Under the pieces are notes generated by a model. That model saw only the letters and a list, made by a program, of their open reading frames with translations. It had not been told where the DNA came from and did not search any database. A program made the position numbers and the translations under genes. Shown piece after piece: positions 1-9,810 of a stretch of DNA of 64,000 nucleotides. Every line of letters starts with the position of its first letter. The stretch's first letter is position 1. This stretch comes from Calonectria ilicicola (Eukaryota; Ascomycota; Sordariomycetes; Hypocreales; Nectriaceae), in NCBI GenBank assembly GCA_020809705.1, contig CP085833.1, forward strand, positions 2,542,001 to 2,606,000, given 5' to 3'.

Positions 1-1
1 T

Positions 2-286
2 GATCGTGTAGCCAGCCCGGCAGCTGGTGCTCCTTCTGGCGCCATGGCTGATATGATGAGCATGTTTGATGCGCCAATCACTCCCAGTGCTGGAGCACCT
101 GCGGCGGCGGCAGCCCCAGCCTCGAGTGGAATGAATGACTTGATGAACGGATTCGAGGGAATGAACTTTGGAGGCTCGAGCGAACCTCTCCCAGCAGCAA
201 TGCAGCTCCAGCAAGCCCAAGGCACTACAGCACCACCACCACAGCAGCCGAAGAAGGACAGCGATGATTTGCTAGGCCTGTTCTAG
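2..286 (+). CDS. C-terminal end of a probable beta-adaptin (partial)
   Basis: The frame is open from the left edge and stops at 284-286, so only the last 94 residues are here. The visible part is a low-complexity Ala/Pro/Gly/Met tail with repeated M-N/D-x-F/L motifs (MNDLMNGFEGMNFGG) that ends in DSDDLLGLF. An acidic-dileucine ending on a disordered Ala/Pro hinge resembles the C-terminus of fungal AP-1/AP-2 beta-adaptins, which lack the ear domain of the animal proteins. Such a subunit would help form clathrin-coated vesicles at the trans-Golgi/endosome or plasma membrane. The folded trunk lies outside the window, so the call rests on the tail alone. It is convergent with the BolA gene on the other strand. 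Confidence 0.5.
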   Translation, partial: DRVASPAAGAPSGAMADMMSMFDAPITPSAGAPAAAAAPASSGMNDLMNGFEGMNFGGSSEPLPAAMQLQQAQGTTAPPPQQPKKDSDDLLGLF

Positions 287-715
287 ACTTTTCATGACCC
301 GAAATAGCCCCTGGAGGAGGAACTCGGGATTGTATGTATGAAGTATGGAGAGATGCGCTGGTGGGGGAAGACATGGTTGAATCATGGGCCAAGGCCACAG
401 GCGCAAAGCGAAAAAGATGATGACCACCTAAAAAACCCATTTATTTTCAGAGTCGAACGCTCGCCAAAATAAAACCCTTCTAATATCAAAAACCCCAGAG
501 GTGCCTCCCTATGCTGTGTGAACCACGCCGTATCTAACTAACACTTTGTTACTGTTTCTGAATGGATATATCAGCTTTGCCTCCCCCTCCCATGCCCAAG
601 ACCCCGTCTGTAGTTGTCCCAAAACTCTTTCCACAATTTCTCGGCCGACCGGTTTGCATTTCCACGTTGTCATGTCATGGCAAAAAAGCGCAATGGCTTA
701 TTGCGGTAGGTCCCA
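287..715. other. intergenic, convergent 3' ends
   Basis: These 429 bases lie between two convergent stop codons. They should carry the 3' UTRs and poly(A) sites of the adaptin-like and BolA genes. I see no further gene. Confidence 0.6.
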
Positions 716-1143
716 TTAACTCATGGTCACATCGGCAGACTCGGAGGCGGCCTTGTCGCGCTGGTACTCGTCTGGGGTTTGGCACTTTGCGGTCCAAGCG
801 TGGATGGCAGCGATTTCGTCCTTGAGGGCGCCGTTGACGAGACGGTGGCGCTTGAGCGAGTTGAGGCCCTGGAACTGGGGCGACACGATGAGGGAGTTGA
901 ATGCCTGGCCGCAGCCGCCTGGAGTGAAAGAAACGGGGTTTTTGTCAGTTCTCCTGGTTCTCTCGTGTGTGGCGCTGTCGCGCAGTCGTCCTCTTGGAGG
1001 GGCACACGCGCAAGGACGTAGGCGGCATAGCGGGGTGGGAATGGGGAAGACGACTTACCTGACATGTCAGTGACCTCGACGTGGACGGCTTGGAGGCGCT
1101 CGGTGATGGCCTCGCGCAGGGTCTCGTCGGTGATTTGCGACAT
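716..1143 (-). CDS. BOL2: BolA-family protein, Fra2/Bol2 type
   Basis: Two exons (1143-1059 and 918-716), with a 140-nt GTAAGT...CAG intron, give a 95-residue protein. The splice restores the family motif DMSGGCGQAF. It is followed by IVSPQFQGLNSLKRHRLVNG, which carries the conserved His of the helix-turn-helix-like BolA fold, and then by an Ala-Ile-His-Ala-Trp-Thr-Ala-Lys-Cys stretch as in yeast Fra2. Fra2/Bol2 works with a monothiol glutaredoxin to bind a shared [2Fe-2S] cluster and report iron status in the cytosol. There is no mitochondrial presequence, which favours Bol2 over Bol1/Bol3. The start is the first ATG upstream of the domain (MSQITDETLRE). It is divergent from NIF3. Confidence 0.9.
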
Positions 1144-1736
1144 GGTAAGCTCCTCCTTTTAGTTCTGTTCCTCTTTTTTTTTCTGATTTGTGAGCGGGAA
1201 TCGACAGAGTTGGGGGCTGCGATGAGATTGATTAGATAGAACCGCGGGGCAACGTTGAACGCAACCCAGAAGGGAAGGGACATCCGGACAGTGTGTATGT
1301 GCGCGCAGTTGGCACGGTATGAGCTCATGAGCACAACTTTCACCGCGCGCACCTCACTCACTAGAGGGGCAGCTCCGAGCTTCAGTTGGAATATAGGGCT
1401 TCACTTCCAGCCAACTATACACGGGATTTGCAAGCCGACGGCCCCCTCTGCCATTGACTCAGGTACACTACCAATACACCTCCGAGATCGACCCTATTTT
1501 CGGTATTTTGATATCCTGACATGCGGGGCAGTGCTTTGCGGTGGCATCCAACATTGCTCACCCGTCCAAGTATCATCAACCTGAAAGGACTTGCTCGCTC
1601 GACTCACAAGCTAGCACGCTTCACCCCGCCGAGCCCACTCACTCAATCGCCTGCTTCGGCTTGGAGACGCTGCTCTTCTTGCCGTCTTCCTCCAAACACA
1701 TTGTCTAAACCAGATTTCCAATCGCCTCCAACCAAT
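1144..1736. promoter_or_regulatory. divergent promoter, BolA / NIF3
   Basis: The 593 bases between the start codons of BolA (-) and NIF3 (+) must hold both promoters. Just upstream of the BolA ATG is a pyrimidine/purine-skewed tract (1156-1185), typical of fungal 5' leaders. I see no TATA box or operator that I would name. Confidence 0.5.
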
Positions 1737-2764
1737 ATGGCTGACGTCGGAGCTTGGGGCGCCTGGCAGGTCGAGCCCTCGTCCTTTACCAGCACTGTAG
1801 CCAAGGCGATGCAGACGCTGTTAGTAAAACTCGTATGCATTTTTGTTATACGCCAAGAACGTGTCTTCTAATGGTGAACAGGTATCCTGAGCAGCTGGCT
1901 GATCGATCTTGGGACAATGTGGGTCTACTTGTGGGCAACTCAGAGACAGATGCCAGCAAGAAGAAGCCCAGAGTGCTGGTAACCAATGATCTTACCTTTC
2001 AAGTTGCAGTTGATGCCATAGGACAAGGCGCCAGTGTCATTGTCAGCTATCGTGAGTGTTTGCATGACCCTCTTGACGACTCAGAATTAGCCAACTTACA
2101 CCCTTCGCTAGACCCTTTCATCTTCAGCGGGCTCAAGTCCATCACCACCAAGGATCCGCAGCAGACCACTCTTCTGCACCTTGCCAAAGCCGGCATTGCC
2201 GTCTACTGCCCTCATACGGCCGTCGATGCCGCTCCTGATGGCCTCAACACCTGGCTTGCCGACGTTGTTTCTGGCCCCCACATGAGTGAACGTTCTGTAG
2301 CCATTCCTTGCAGCACAGCGCCTCCCACCCACTCTCCCGCTGGCTATGGTGCCATTGGACGATTCGGCGAAAGCGTTTCACTGCGTGAAATCATCCTGCG
2401 TCTTGCCGACAAGCTCGGGGGCTTGCGGCATGTCATGGTAGCCAGCCCAGTTGGTGCAGATGTCAAAACGGCCAAGGTCAAGAGCTTTGGTGTGTGCGCA
2501 GGCAGCGGCTACGATGTGCTCAAGAATGCCGACGTTGAGCTGCTGGTGATGGGCGAAACCAGCCACCACTCTGCACTCCGGGCCATCCAGCAGGGTCGCA
2601 CGTTGGTGCAGGTATTCCACAGCAACTCGGAGCGGAGCTACCTTAAGGAGGTGCTCAAGCCCAAGCTGGAGGAGGAGCTTAAGAAGACGGTACCCGAGGC
2701 CGAGGTGCTGATCAGCGAGTATGACAAGGATCCTTTTGCTATTTATGACGTCAAGGAGCTATAG
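1737..2764 (+). CDS. NIF3: NIF3 / YqfO-family metal-binding protein
   Basis: Three exons (1737-1819, 1882-2051, 2112-2764) encode 301 residues. Family motifs appear in order: SWDNVGLLVG near the N-terminus; VIVSYHPFIFSGLKSIT, whose His is a metal ligand; AVYCPHTAVDAAPDGLNTWLAD, with the second His and the Asp; and a C-terminal FHSNSERSYL metal-binding block. NIF3 proteins are toroidal di-metal proteins conserved from bacteria to man, and the biochemical role is still unsettled. The second intron (60 nt) is in frame and stop-free, so an unspliced reading frame runs through it. Splicing is assigned because it rebuilds the SYHPF motif exactly. The first splice (ACGCT|GTTAGT...CAG|GTATCC) joins the N-terminal helix to YPEQLADRSWDN. 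Confidence 0.92.
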
Positions 2765-2967
2765 TTTTGCACAAGCATGAAGTCAAAAGACAATTGTTGG
2801 TTGATCTGGGAGTGGCGTATAGGATTGGAGATAGTTGTTCTGGAGTTGAGGTTGGATTTCCTTGCGAGACAGGACAAGGATGGGGAGCACAATAGAAGAG
2901 AGAGAAAAGAAGAAAGAGGTTTCCAGAGTTTGGTTAATCATAGGGTATCTATTACTATTGTGCATTA

Positions 2968-3942
2968 TTACCGTCCATCTCGGGACAGCCTTGAGTCTTT
3001 TGATAGGCGCCCATCTTTCAGGGTCGAAGTAGACGTTCGCTCACTCGCTACACTTCTTCTGCTTTCCTCTTGCTCCAGGGCCTCATCGCCCTCCTCGAGG
3101 CACTCCTCCACATCCGGGCCACCGACGCCCTTTTCTTTCCAGGCCACCAGCAGCCGCCGGGGCATTTCCCACTCTTTCCGCGCCTGCTGCAGCTTGCCCT
3201 CCTTGACCAGGCGTCTCAGTCGTGCCGGGGTAGCCAGCACCTCGGCTGCCAGCTCCCGCGTGCGCTGGCGGCGCCTTTCAGCTTCGCGGTTCTGGCCTTC
3301 TTCCGAGTCGGGGGCCGGCACCGTCGCGCGCAGGGCTTCACGGATGGACGAGGCTTGTGAGTAGATCTGAGCGATGGCAGGGTCGAGGGTCGAGGCCATG
3401 GGGTTTAGAGGGTCCATATTTGCTCGCATCTGTGCAATCTGTCAGTCTCCCTTCTTTCCCAGTGTACATGCAGCTAGGCGGCCAGAGCTTACCTTGCGAA
3501 TCGTCTCGGTCGCGGTAATCAACTTGCTGTAATTGTCGTAGACCAGAGCCTTCTTCTCGGCATCCAACGCCCGAACCTCGCCCACCACCCGCGTGTACAG
3601 CCGGAGCAGCTCCTCCAGGGTGCTCTTCTCTACCACCTTGGCGACATAGTCCTCTGGGTCAAAGTCGGGCGAGTCGATTTCGCTGGGTGGCACCTCGGAG
3701 TCCGGCAGGTCGATGCGCGGAGCATTCGCACGCAGGTTGTAGTACTCGCGGAGGGCGGCGCGGTTGGATCGCTTGGGCTGCTGTCCCTGTTGCTGGCTGG
3801 CCGAGTTGAGCGACGAGTACGATGCCGAGCGGCCCAGGACGGGCGAGGTGACGCCCGACCCGCGTGGAGCCTCGAGGGATGGACGGGTGGAGGAATTGGG
3901 GGTTCGGCGGGGGGGTTCGCGGGGAGAGGCGATTGTAGACAT
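2968..3942 (-). CDS. VPS51: VPS51, GARP tethering complex subunit
   Basis: Two exons (3942-3493 and 3429-2968), joined across a 63-nt GTAAGC...CAG intron in phase 0, give 303 residues. A disordered Ser/Pro-rich head (about residues 1-65) precedes the Vps51/Vps67 domain: a block with ALREYYNLRANAPRIDLPDS, then SPDFDPEDYVAKVVEKSTLE, and a helix ending in NYSKLITATETIRK. The rest is charged and probably coiled coil, with a Ser/Arg-rich tail. Vps51 links GARP (Vps52/53/54) to the t-SNARE Tlg1 and serves retrograde endosome-to-Golgi traffic. The start at 3942 (MSTIASP) is used rather than an in-frame ATG about 210 nt upstream, whose extension looks like leader sequence. It is convergent with NIF3 (203-bp gap) and divergent from RMI1. 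Confidence 0.88.
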
Positions 3943-4480
3943 TTTTTTTGTATTTGGGTGGGATTCGCTGGAACAAAAGAGAAACTGAAAAAGGAATAAG
4001 AAAACACACAAAAAAGGGGGGGCGGTTGGAAGAAGCAAAAAGCAGAGAGTGTGAAGGAGTGTGTGAGTGTCAGTGTGAGGTCGAAAGCGAGCTGACGATG
4101 ATGGCCCTCGCCAGGGAGCATTGGTTATTAGACGACGACCCCAGGCCTCCACGTCAAGGTGACACGGTGCGTTTTAGCGGCCAGCTCCCCCCTGGAAGTG
4201 CAGGGGCTGCAGGGCCTCGGGTGCACTAAATTTGGGGGATGCGTGCCCCGTTTTCAGCCGCCGGGAAACGTCATGGGCCCTGCCGCGAGGCTGATTGCTG
4301 CCCCCTAGCTATCACATGGGAGGGAGCCTGCTCTCTGTCGCCGCAGGGTTTCTATCGAGCTTGGGGGAGGGGGAAAAAAAACCCCCCCCAACCATCAACG
4401 TCATGACATCTCGATAGCTCGTCGTCGTTCTCCTCTTCCTCTTCTTCTCTCACCTCCCTCCCTCCCTCCCACGCTCAACA
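3943..4480. promoter_or_regulatory. divergent promoter, VPS51 / RMI1
   Basis: This 538-base shared promoter contains a G-rich run, eight A and an eight-C run (4363-4389) that could fold as a hairpin. A long C/T-rich tract (about 4417-4470, ending in repeats of CTCC) lies immediately before the RMI1 start codon, a common arrangement in fungal 5' leaders. Confidence 0.5.
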
Positions 4481-5218
4481 ATGGACTTGACGGGCCAGCT
4501 CCGCGCCGCAATCCTCGCGCAATCCCTCCCCTACCCGTCAACGGCCTTCCTCAACTCGCTCATCACCGCGCGCTCCCCGCCCCCGCCGCTGCCCTCGCTC
4601 GTCGCAACCGCAAAGGCCCGCCTGCTGGCCGCCGACCTGACGTCGTCGAGCCTGCTCAACGCCGGCGCCCTCGCGAGCTTCCCGCCCAACTCGGACAATG
4701 CCGCCACAAAGGAGCTCCGGCTGCCGCGCCCCGTGCACGTCCAGGTGCTCGACGTGGAGAACCTCTCGCTGAGCCGCTGGGAGCAGGTCGAGGAGCTCGA
4801 GGCCGTCGAGCGCGGCGAGACGACCCGCGGGAGGGAGGTTGTGCGTGTCACGGCCACGGCCGACGACGAGGACGAGGGCGCCGGCGCCGGCGCGGGGGAG
4901 CGCAGCCAGCGCACAGCTGCCCCGGGGGGAGTGCGTCCCGCCGGCAAGAATACCACGCACCGGCTGGTGCTGCAGGACTGCAAGGGCACAAAGGTGTACG
5001 CGCTGGAGCTGCGGCGCATCGACGGCATCGGCGTGGCCAAGACGCAGATTGGCGAGAAGATGCTCCTCAAGGTCGGCACTGTCATTGCCCGCGGCACCGC
5101 GCTCCTGGAGCCCGACAAGTGCGTGTTACTGGGTGGTAAGGTTGAGGCCTGGCAGAAGGTGTGGTTGGACGGCAGATTGGCGAGGCTGCGCGAAGCTGCT
5201 GCGAGTGAACCAGCCTAG
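4481..5218 (+). CDS. RMI1: RMI1-like OB-fold protein (RecQ-Top3 partner)
   Basis: A single exon encodes 245 residues. The N-terminal helical part (PYPSTAFLNSLITA, then AKARLLAADLTSSSLL) and the OB-fold part (LVLQDCKGTKVYALELRRID, then TQIGEKMLLKVGTVIARGTA, then DKCVLLGGKVEAWQKVW) match the RMI1 N-terminal module: DUF1767-type helices plus OB1. RMI1 stabilises the Top3-Sgs1/BLM complex that dissolves double Holliday junctions. A disordered Asp/Glu/Ala/Gly insert (about residues 120-155) separates OB strands, as in other fungal orthologues. The length is typical of small fungal RMI1. It is convergent with SKI3, leaving 268 bp for both 3' ends. Confidence 0.85.
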   Translation: MDLTGQLRAAILAQSLPYPSTAFLNSLITARSPPPPLPSLVATAKARLLAADLTSSSLLNAGALASFPPNSDNAATKELRLPRPVHVQVLDVENLSLSRWEQVEELEAVERGETTRGREVVRVTATADDEDEGAGAGAGERSQRTAAPGGVRPAGKNTTHRLVLQDCKGTKVYALELRRIDGIGVAKTQIGEKMLLKVGTVIARGTALLEPDKCVLLGGKVEAWQKVWLDGRLARLREAAASEPA

Positions 5219-5486
5219 AGCTGATGATGGGAATAGACGATAGCTGTCCAGGCGGACATGGGATATGGAATATGGCATAAAAAAGCGTCTGCGTTTTCCA
5301 TTGATACATAGATTGATACCCCCCTTTTTTTTCCTTCTGCCTTCACCAACGAGATACATCAAGACGGCATACGAAATGTCAACAATGAAATCACCATGAT
5401 TACGTACCCCCCAAGGCTTCTCTCATATTGATTCTTCCATTTATTTCCAGTCGTGAGCTCGTCAGATCGTCCAATTTCTATCTATT

Positions 5487-8400
5487 CTACATGCCCGCCG
5501 TAGCAGCATCCAATGCCTTCCACCCGCATTGCTCCCACGGCGCCAGGAACGCCGCCCTCTGTGCATCCCCTGCCTTGTGTGTTCCAGCATATGCCTTTGC
5601 CAGGTCCTGCGCCTCCAGAGCTCCTCGCGGGGGGATGCCCCGGGTCGCGACCTTGAGCGCCATCTGGGCTGCGTACTCGTCGCCAGACGTCTCCGCAAGC
5701 GCCGACCAGCCGTGTGGGAGGTTGGGGTAGAGCATGATGTCAGTTTGAATCTGAGTCTTCATGTCGTCCTCGGTTCGGCCCTCACCCAGTGTGGCAATTG
5801 CCCTGAGCACCTCTCCAATGTTTGACTGCTCCGAACTTGTCACCTTGTCGTTGGTCCGCAGGCTCTGCAGCTCCTCGACAACGGCTTCCAGGCTGTCCTC
5901 ATCGTTATCAAGCAAGGCAATCACTCCGAGCAAGAGAACAGACTGTACATGCTCTGGTTGCTCTGAAATCACCTCAAAGAGCGCTTCGCGAGCCCTATCT
6001 CTTGAAGCCTCTGATCCCTCAGCCCACAAGACCTGGGCCAGCAAGCAAACCGCGTCGGGATTTCCAGTCGACTCCGTCAGTGCCTCGTCAAAGCTCTTGA
6101 TGGCATCTTCAAACTGATTATCAAAGTATTGGGCGAGGCCAACCGTCAGGTGGGCAGAAAGCCGGGCCTTTCTACGCTGCTCGCTCGTGAGTTCATTCTC
6201 CGCCTCCTCGCTGCTGAGACCCAAAGCCAGCTCGCCGCACTCGACTGCCTTGTCGTAGGATTTAGAGGCGAGGTATGCTCTTGCCAGGTCTGTCTTTGCC
6301 AGGGCAAATCTAGCCAAGCTATCGGACGACTCGGTTCGCTCGTAGTCGGCCTCAAGAGTGGTGCAGATTTCTTCAAGTGTCTGCACAGCGCGGGAACTCT
6401 CGCGTGTCCGCTCCTGATATAGCGTTGCTAGGTGGCCAAATGCCAAGTTATCCGGTTTAAGGCTCTGGAGTTGGTTAAGTGCAAATAGGGGCTGAATGAG
6501 AGATGCAACAGTGAGGCTGTTGGATGGCACCTTGAGAGTGTGGTCGAACATGGATGTGGAGAAGTGCACTCGCGTGGGCACCGAGGATGAGTCTGAAATC
6601 TCCATTGCGTGCGTGAAGAGGCCTCTTGCCTCCTTTACATCCCCATGCAACAGGGCGATGAATCCCTGGCCGACCCATGCATGTGCGTAGTCAGGATCCG
6701 TAGACTGTGATCTCGTATAGGCTTCGTTAGCCAGCTTCACATCTCCAGACAAGAGCGCCAGAGTTCCCAAGTTGGTCCAGGCAACAGGGCTTCTCTCGTT
6801 GAGATACAGACTTCTTGCGAACGCGTGTTGAGCCACTGACGGGTTTATCTCACTCGTCACCACACCCAGTGAATTCCAGAACTCCGAGTTGCCTGCTTCC
6901 AACTCAATGGCACGTTTGAAGGATCTCACGGCAGCCTTGATGTATCCATTGGAGCTCTTGCGGAGCTTTAACGGAAGACAGGCGTGCGCACGGTACTCAG
7001 CCCATCCCAGGTTATAATAGGCAACTGATTGGGCATGTCGATCGTGAGCCGAGATGTGAATGGCCAGTTTATGGCTGAGAATTGTGGCATGAACACATCG
7101 AGTGAGGTCAACGCCAGGTCGTTCATCATCAGCGTAAAGGCCCTTGGCAAATACTACATCCGTACCAACGTTGTCAATGTTCGCCAGGATCTCATAGGCT
7201 TCTTTAGGGCCATTTTCCAACAAAGATCCGATCGACTGCACCGGAAAGTCGGCTGTTCTACTCTGAACCGACGAGAAAACAGAACATGCGTCTGCAACAG
7301 TTCTCCAGAAGTTGAACGTCTGAAGGACATCGCCAGTAGCCGTAGTGGCAAACTCGATAGTATCGATCGCAAGCTGTACCGACTTTCCGAATAAACCCTT
7401 CTCAATTGATGTCAGGGCATTGTCCACCATGGTCTGCATCAAAGCAATAATGACACCTTCTTCTTTAGGGTGAGTCTCCAGGACGGCTTTGTAGAGCGAG
7501 ATTGAGTCATCATAGTCACCCAGCTCACGTTTTATGTTAGCTAGCATGTACTTGGTGAACCAGGTGTCTCCAGAAATATCTGTCTGAATGTCTTCCTCCA
7601 GCTTCTGAGCATTCAGAATCGCTTTGGTCGCCGCAATGTGTCGACCAGAGCTATGGTAACTCTCACCAAGTCCAACCCAGGAATGGTAATCGTCAGGGGA
7701 AATCCGTAGCGCAGCTTGGAACGATACAATGGCCTGGTGAAAGTCTTGCTTGTTGAGCTCGGCGACACCCAATGCTGCACAAGGCCAGCTGATTCCTTTT
7801 CTCTTGGATCCGGGGGGTGGTTTCACCTTGCCAGAATCAACAATGCGGCGAGCAACGAGTTCGACTCGGTCCCAATCTCCATCATCTGCGAATGAGCGTG
7901 CCAGGCGTTCAGCTGAAATAACTTCCGAAGGTGACAGTTCCAGTGCCTTTTGGAAACATCGGCGTGATCTTTTCTTGTCTTTGGCGTAATCAGCGTAATA
8001 TACACCAAGACTGGTGTAAGTTGGAGCATGGTTTAGGTAGTTGTTCAAAGCGCTCAGCCAATATGCGTATGCACATTCTCCTTTACGTTGTTTCCTGGCT
8101 GCCTTGCTGGTGTCGATATTCCAGATGCACACACCGATTCGGTGTTGTGTTTCGCCAAGAAGTTCCTTTGATGCTGCCCCCTGTTCCTCTAGAGGCTGCA
8201 GGCATTCCAACAACTCGTTCTTTGCGGTTTCCCAGTCTCCCTTGAGAGCCTTGACCCATGCAGCTTCTGACTTCACACGGATATTGGTGTCATCTCGTTG
8301 GAGAGCCCGGGTGAGAAACTCGATGGCCTGATCGTACTCTTCCTCTTCTTCGTAAATGAGACCAACGCCTATCAAAGCAGATGTAGACGTGTTGTCGCGT

Positions 8401-9810
8401 TCAAGAACCTTATCAAATAGATTCTTTGCTTCCTGGTGATGTCGCGGCGATTGGTAGTATACCAATGCAGTACCTAGTGCTAAATAGTACGCATCTTCGG
8501 TATTGACGTACGAAATTCCCGTCTTTTTGCGCTCCTTGGCTGCGAGGGTTGATGCCTTTCGCATTAATTCAACGGTACTTTCGTATTCGCCGAGGTGAAG
8601 GAAATATTGACTAATAAGCCTATAGGCGAAAACAGACTCGGCAGTTGAGATGCCTTCCGTCATCATCACAAGCCGGTCCTCATCTGTGAGTGGAACGACG
8701 GAGGTGGGTACACCGCCATCTTCGTCATCTGAACTGTCCTCAGATCCGTTCGCCACATCTGCAGACTTTTCGGTCTGTTTTTGTGCGGGGAATGGTGAGA
8801 TGGGGCTTGTCAAATAGCTGGTGATGACCTTGTATAAATCGGTCTCAGGGAAATGCGAACAGTACTCTCGGAGTACATCCACATCCCACTCTCTGATTTC
8901 CTTGTTATCTTGCCAGTCTATTGTAATATCCCATGCAAGTTTGTAGGGGTGTTTGATGGCAACCATGCCGTTTGCCAACTCAAGCACCTTGCCACGCTCA
9001 TGGTCCTTTTCGGCGCCTGCGGGTGCAACCAGCAATCGTTCATAGCAAAGCTGGAGGAGCTTTTCCTCGTATGTACGCCTTATCTCGTCGTCGCTTGTCC
9101 AGTTTATAAGTTGTCTGTAAATGTGTTCCAGCTTGCTTTGTTTGTAGACCTCCCGTTTCACTTCCAGTGTGACGTCGCTAAGCTTTGCGCCTAGCCTAGT
9201 TCGCCGTTCCCCTATCAACGCATTGATACGCTTCTTTTCGAAGCCTTCAAGGATATGCGCCACGTTTTCGTAGGTCTTTGCGGGATGGGGGAATCGGCCT
9301 TCCAAAATGGGATAGAGAGGACTTTCGGGAAGTTGGATCCAGAGGGCATCGGCATACTGAACCTGATCACCATGGACACGAGCATAATCCACAAATTTAT
9401 CAACCACATCTTGGCATTTATACATGTCTTCCGCGTCGCGGAATATGTGGGCGAGATTGACAACGGCATTTTGATACTCACCGAGCTTCTTGTTTGTTTG
9501 CTTTTCAAAGATCTTGATCAGGCCTTGCCAGGCCTGTGGCTCCTTAGGGCGGAGGTTTGTAGCAGAACGATAGACATTCTCGGCTTCTTCAAGTTTGCCT
9601 TTCTTGTCCAACGCAAACGCTAAGAAAATGTGCCTAGTCATCTGGTTAGCTCTGTGTTCCCTCCAAGGTCTGACTGGGGTGGGCGGTTCCATACCCCTGG
9701 TAATTCTTGGGCTCTTTTTTTAAGAACTCTTCAGCTTGGCTCACGGCATCATCAAACTTTTGTTGCCGGATGGCATCGTTGATGGCCTTTAGAATGGCCT
9801 TGGACGACAT
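5487..9810 (-). CDS. SKI3: SKI3, TPR scaffold of the Ski complex
   Basis: Exon 1 (9810-9695) and a long exon 2 (9633-5487), joined across a 61-nt intron, give 1420 residues. The join reads NYQG|HIFLAFALDKKGKLEEA, rebuilding the first TPR; the acceptor is the TAG just before GCACATTTTC. TPR helices recur along the whole length, for example AWVGQGFIALLHGDVKEARG and WVGLGESYHSSGRHIAATKA. An acidic linker (DSSDDEDGG) sits near residue 340. Ski3 (TTC37) holds Ski2 helicase and Ski8 together and feeds mRNA to the cytoplasmic exosome for 3'-5' and nonstop decay. A downstream ATG at 9692 lies inside the intron and is not the start. Confidence 0.93.

Noticed and set aside
4531..5118. 195-codon open frame antisense to RMI1
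   Set aside because: It is the GC-rich shadow of the RMI1 coding frame; composition is Arg/Ser/Pro-rich and no family features are visible.
9633..9692. ATG at 9692 (MEPPTPVRPWREH) as the SKI3 start
   Set aside because: It lies in the first intron. An upstream exon from 9810 joins in phase and restores the first TPR (NYQGHIFLAFALD).
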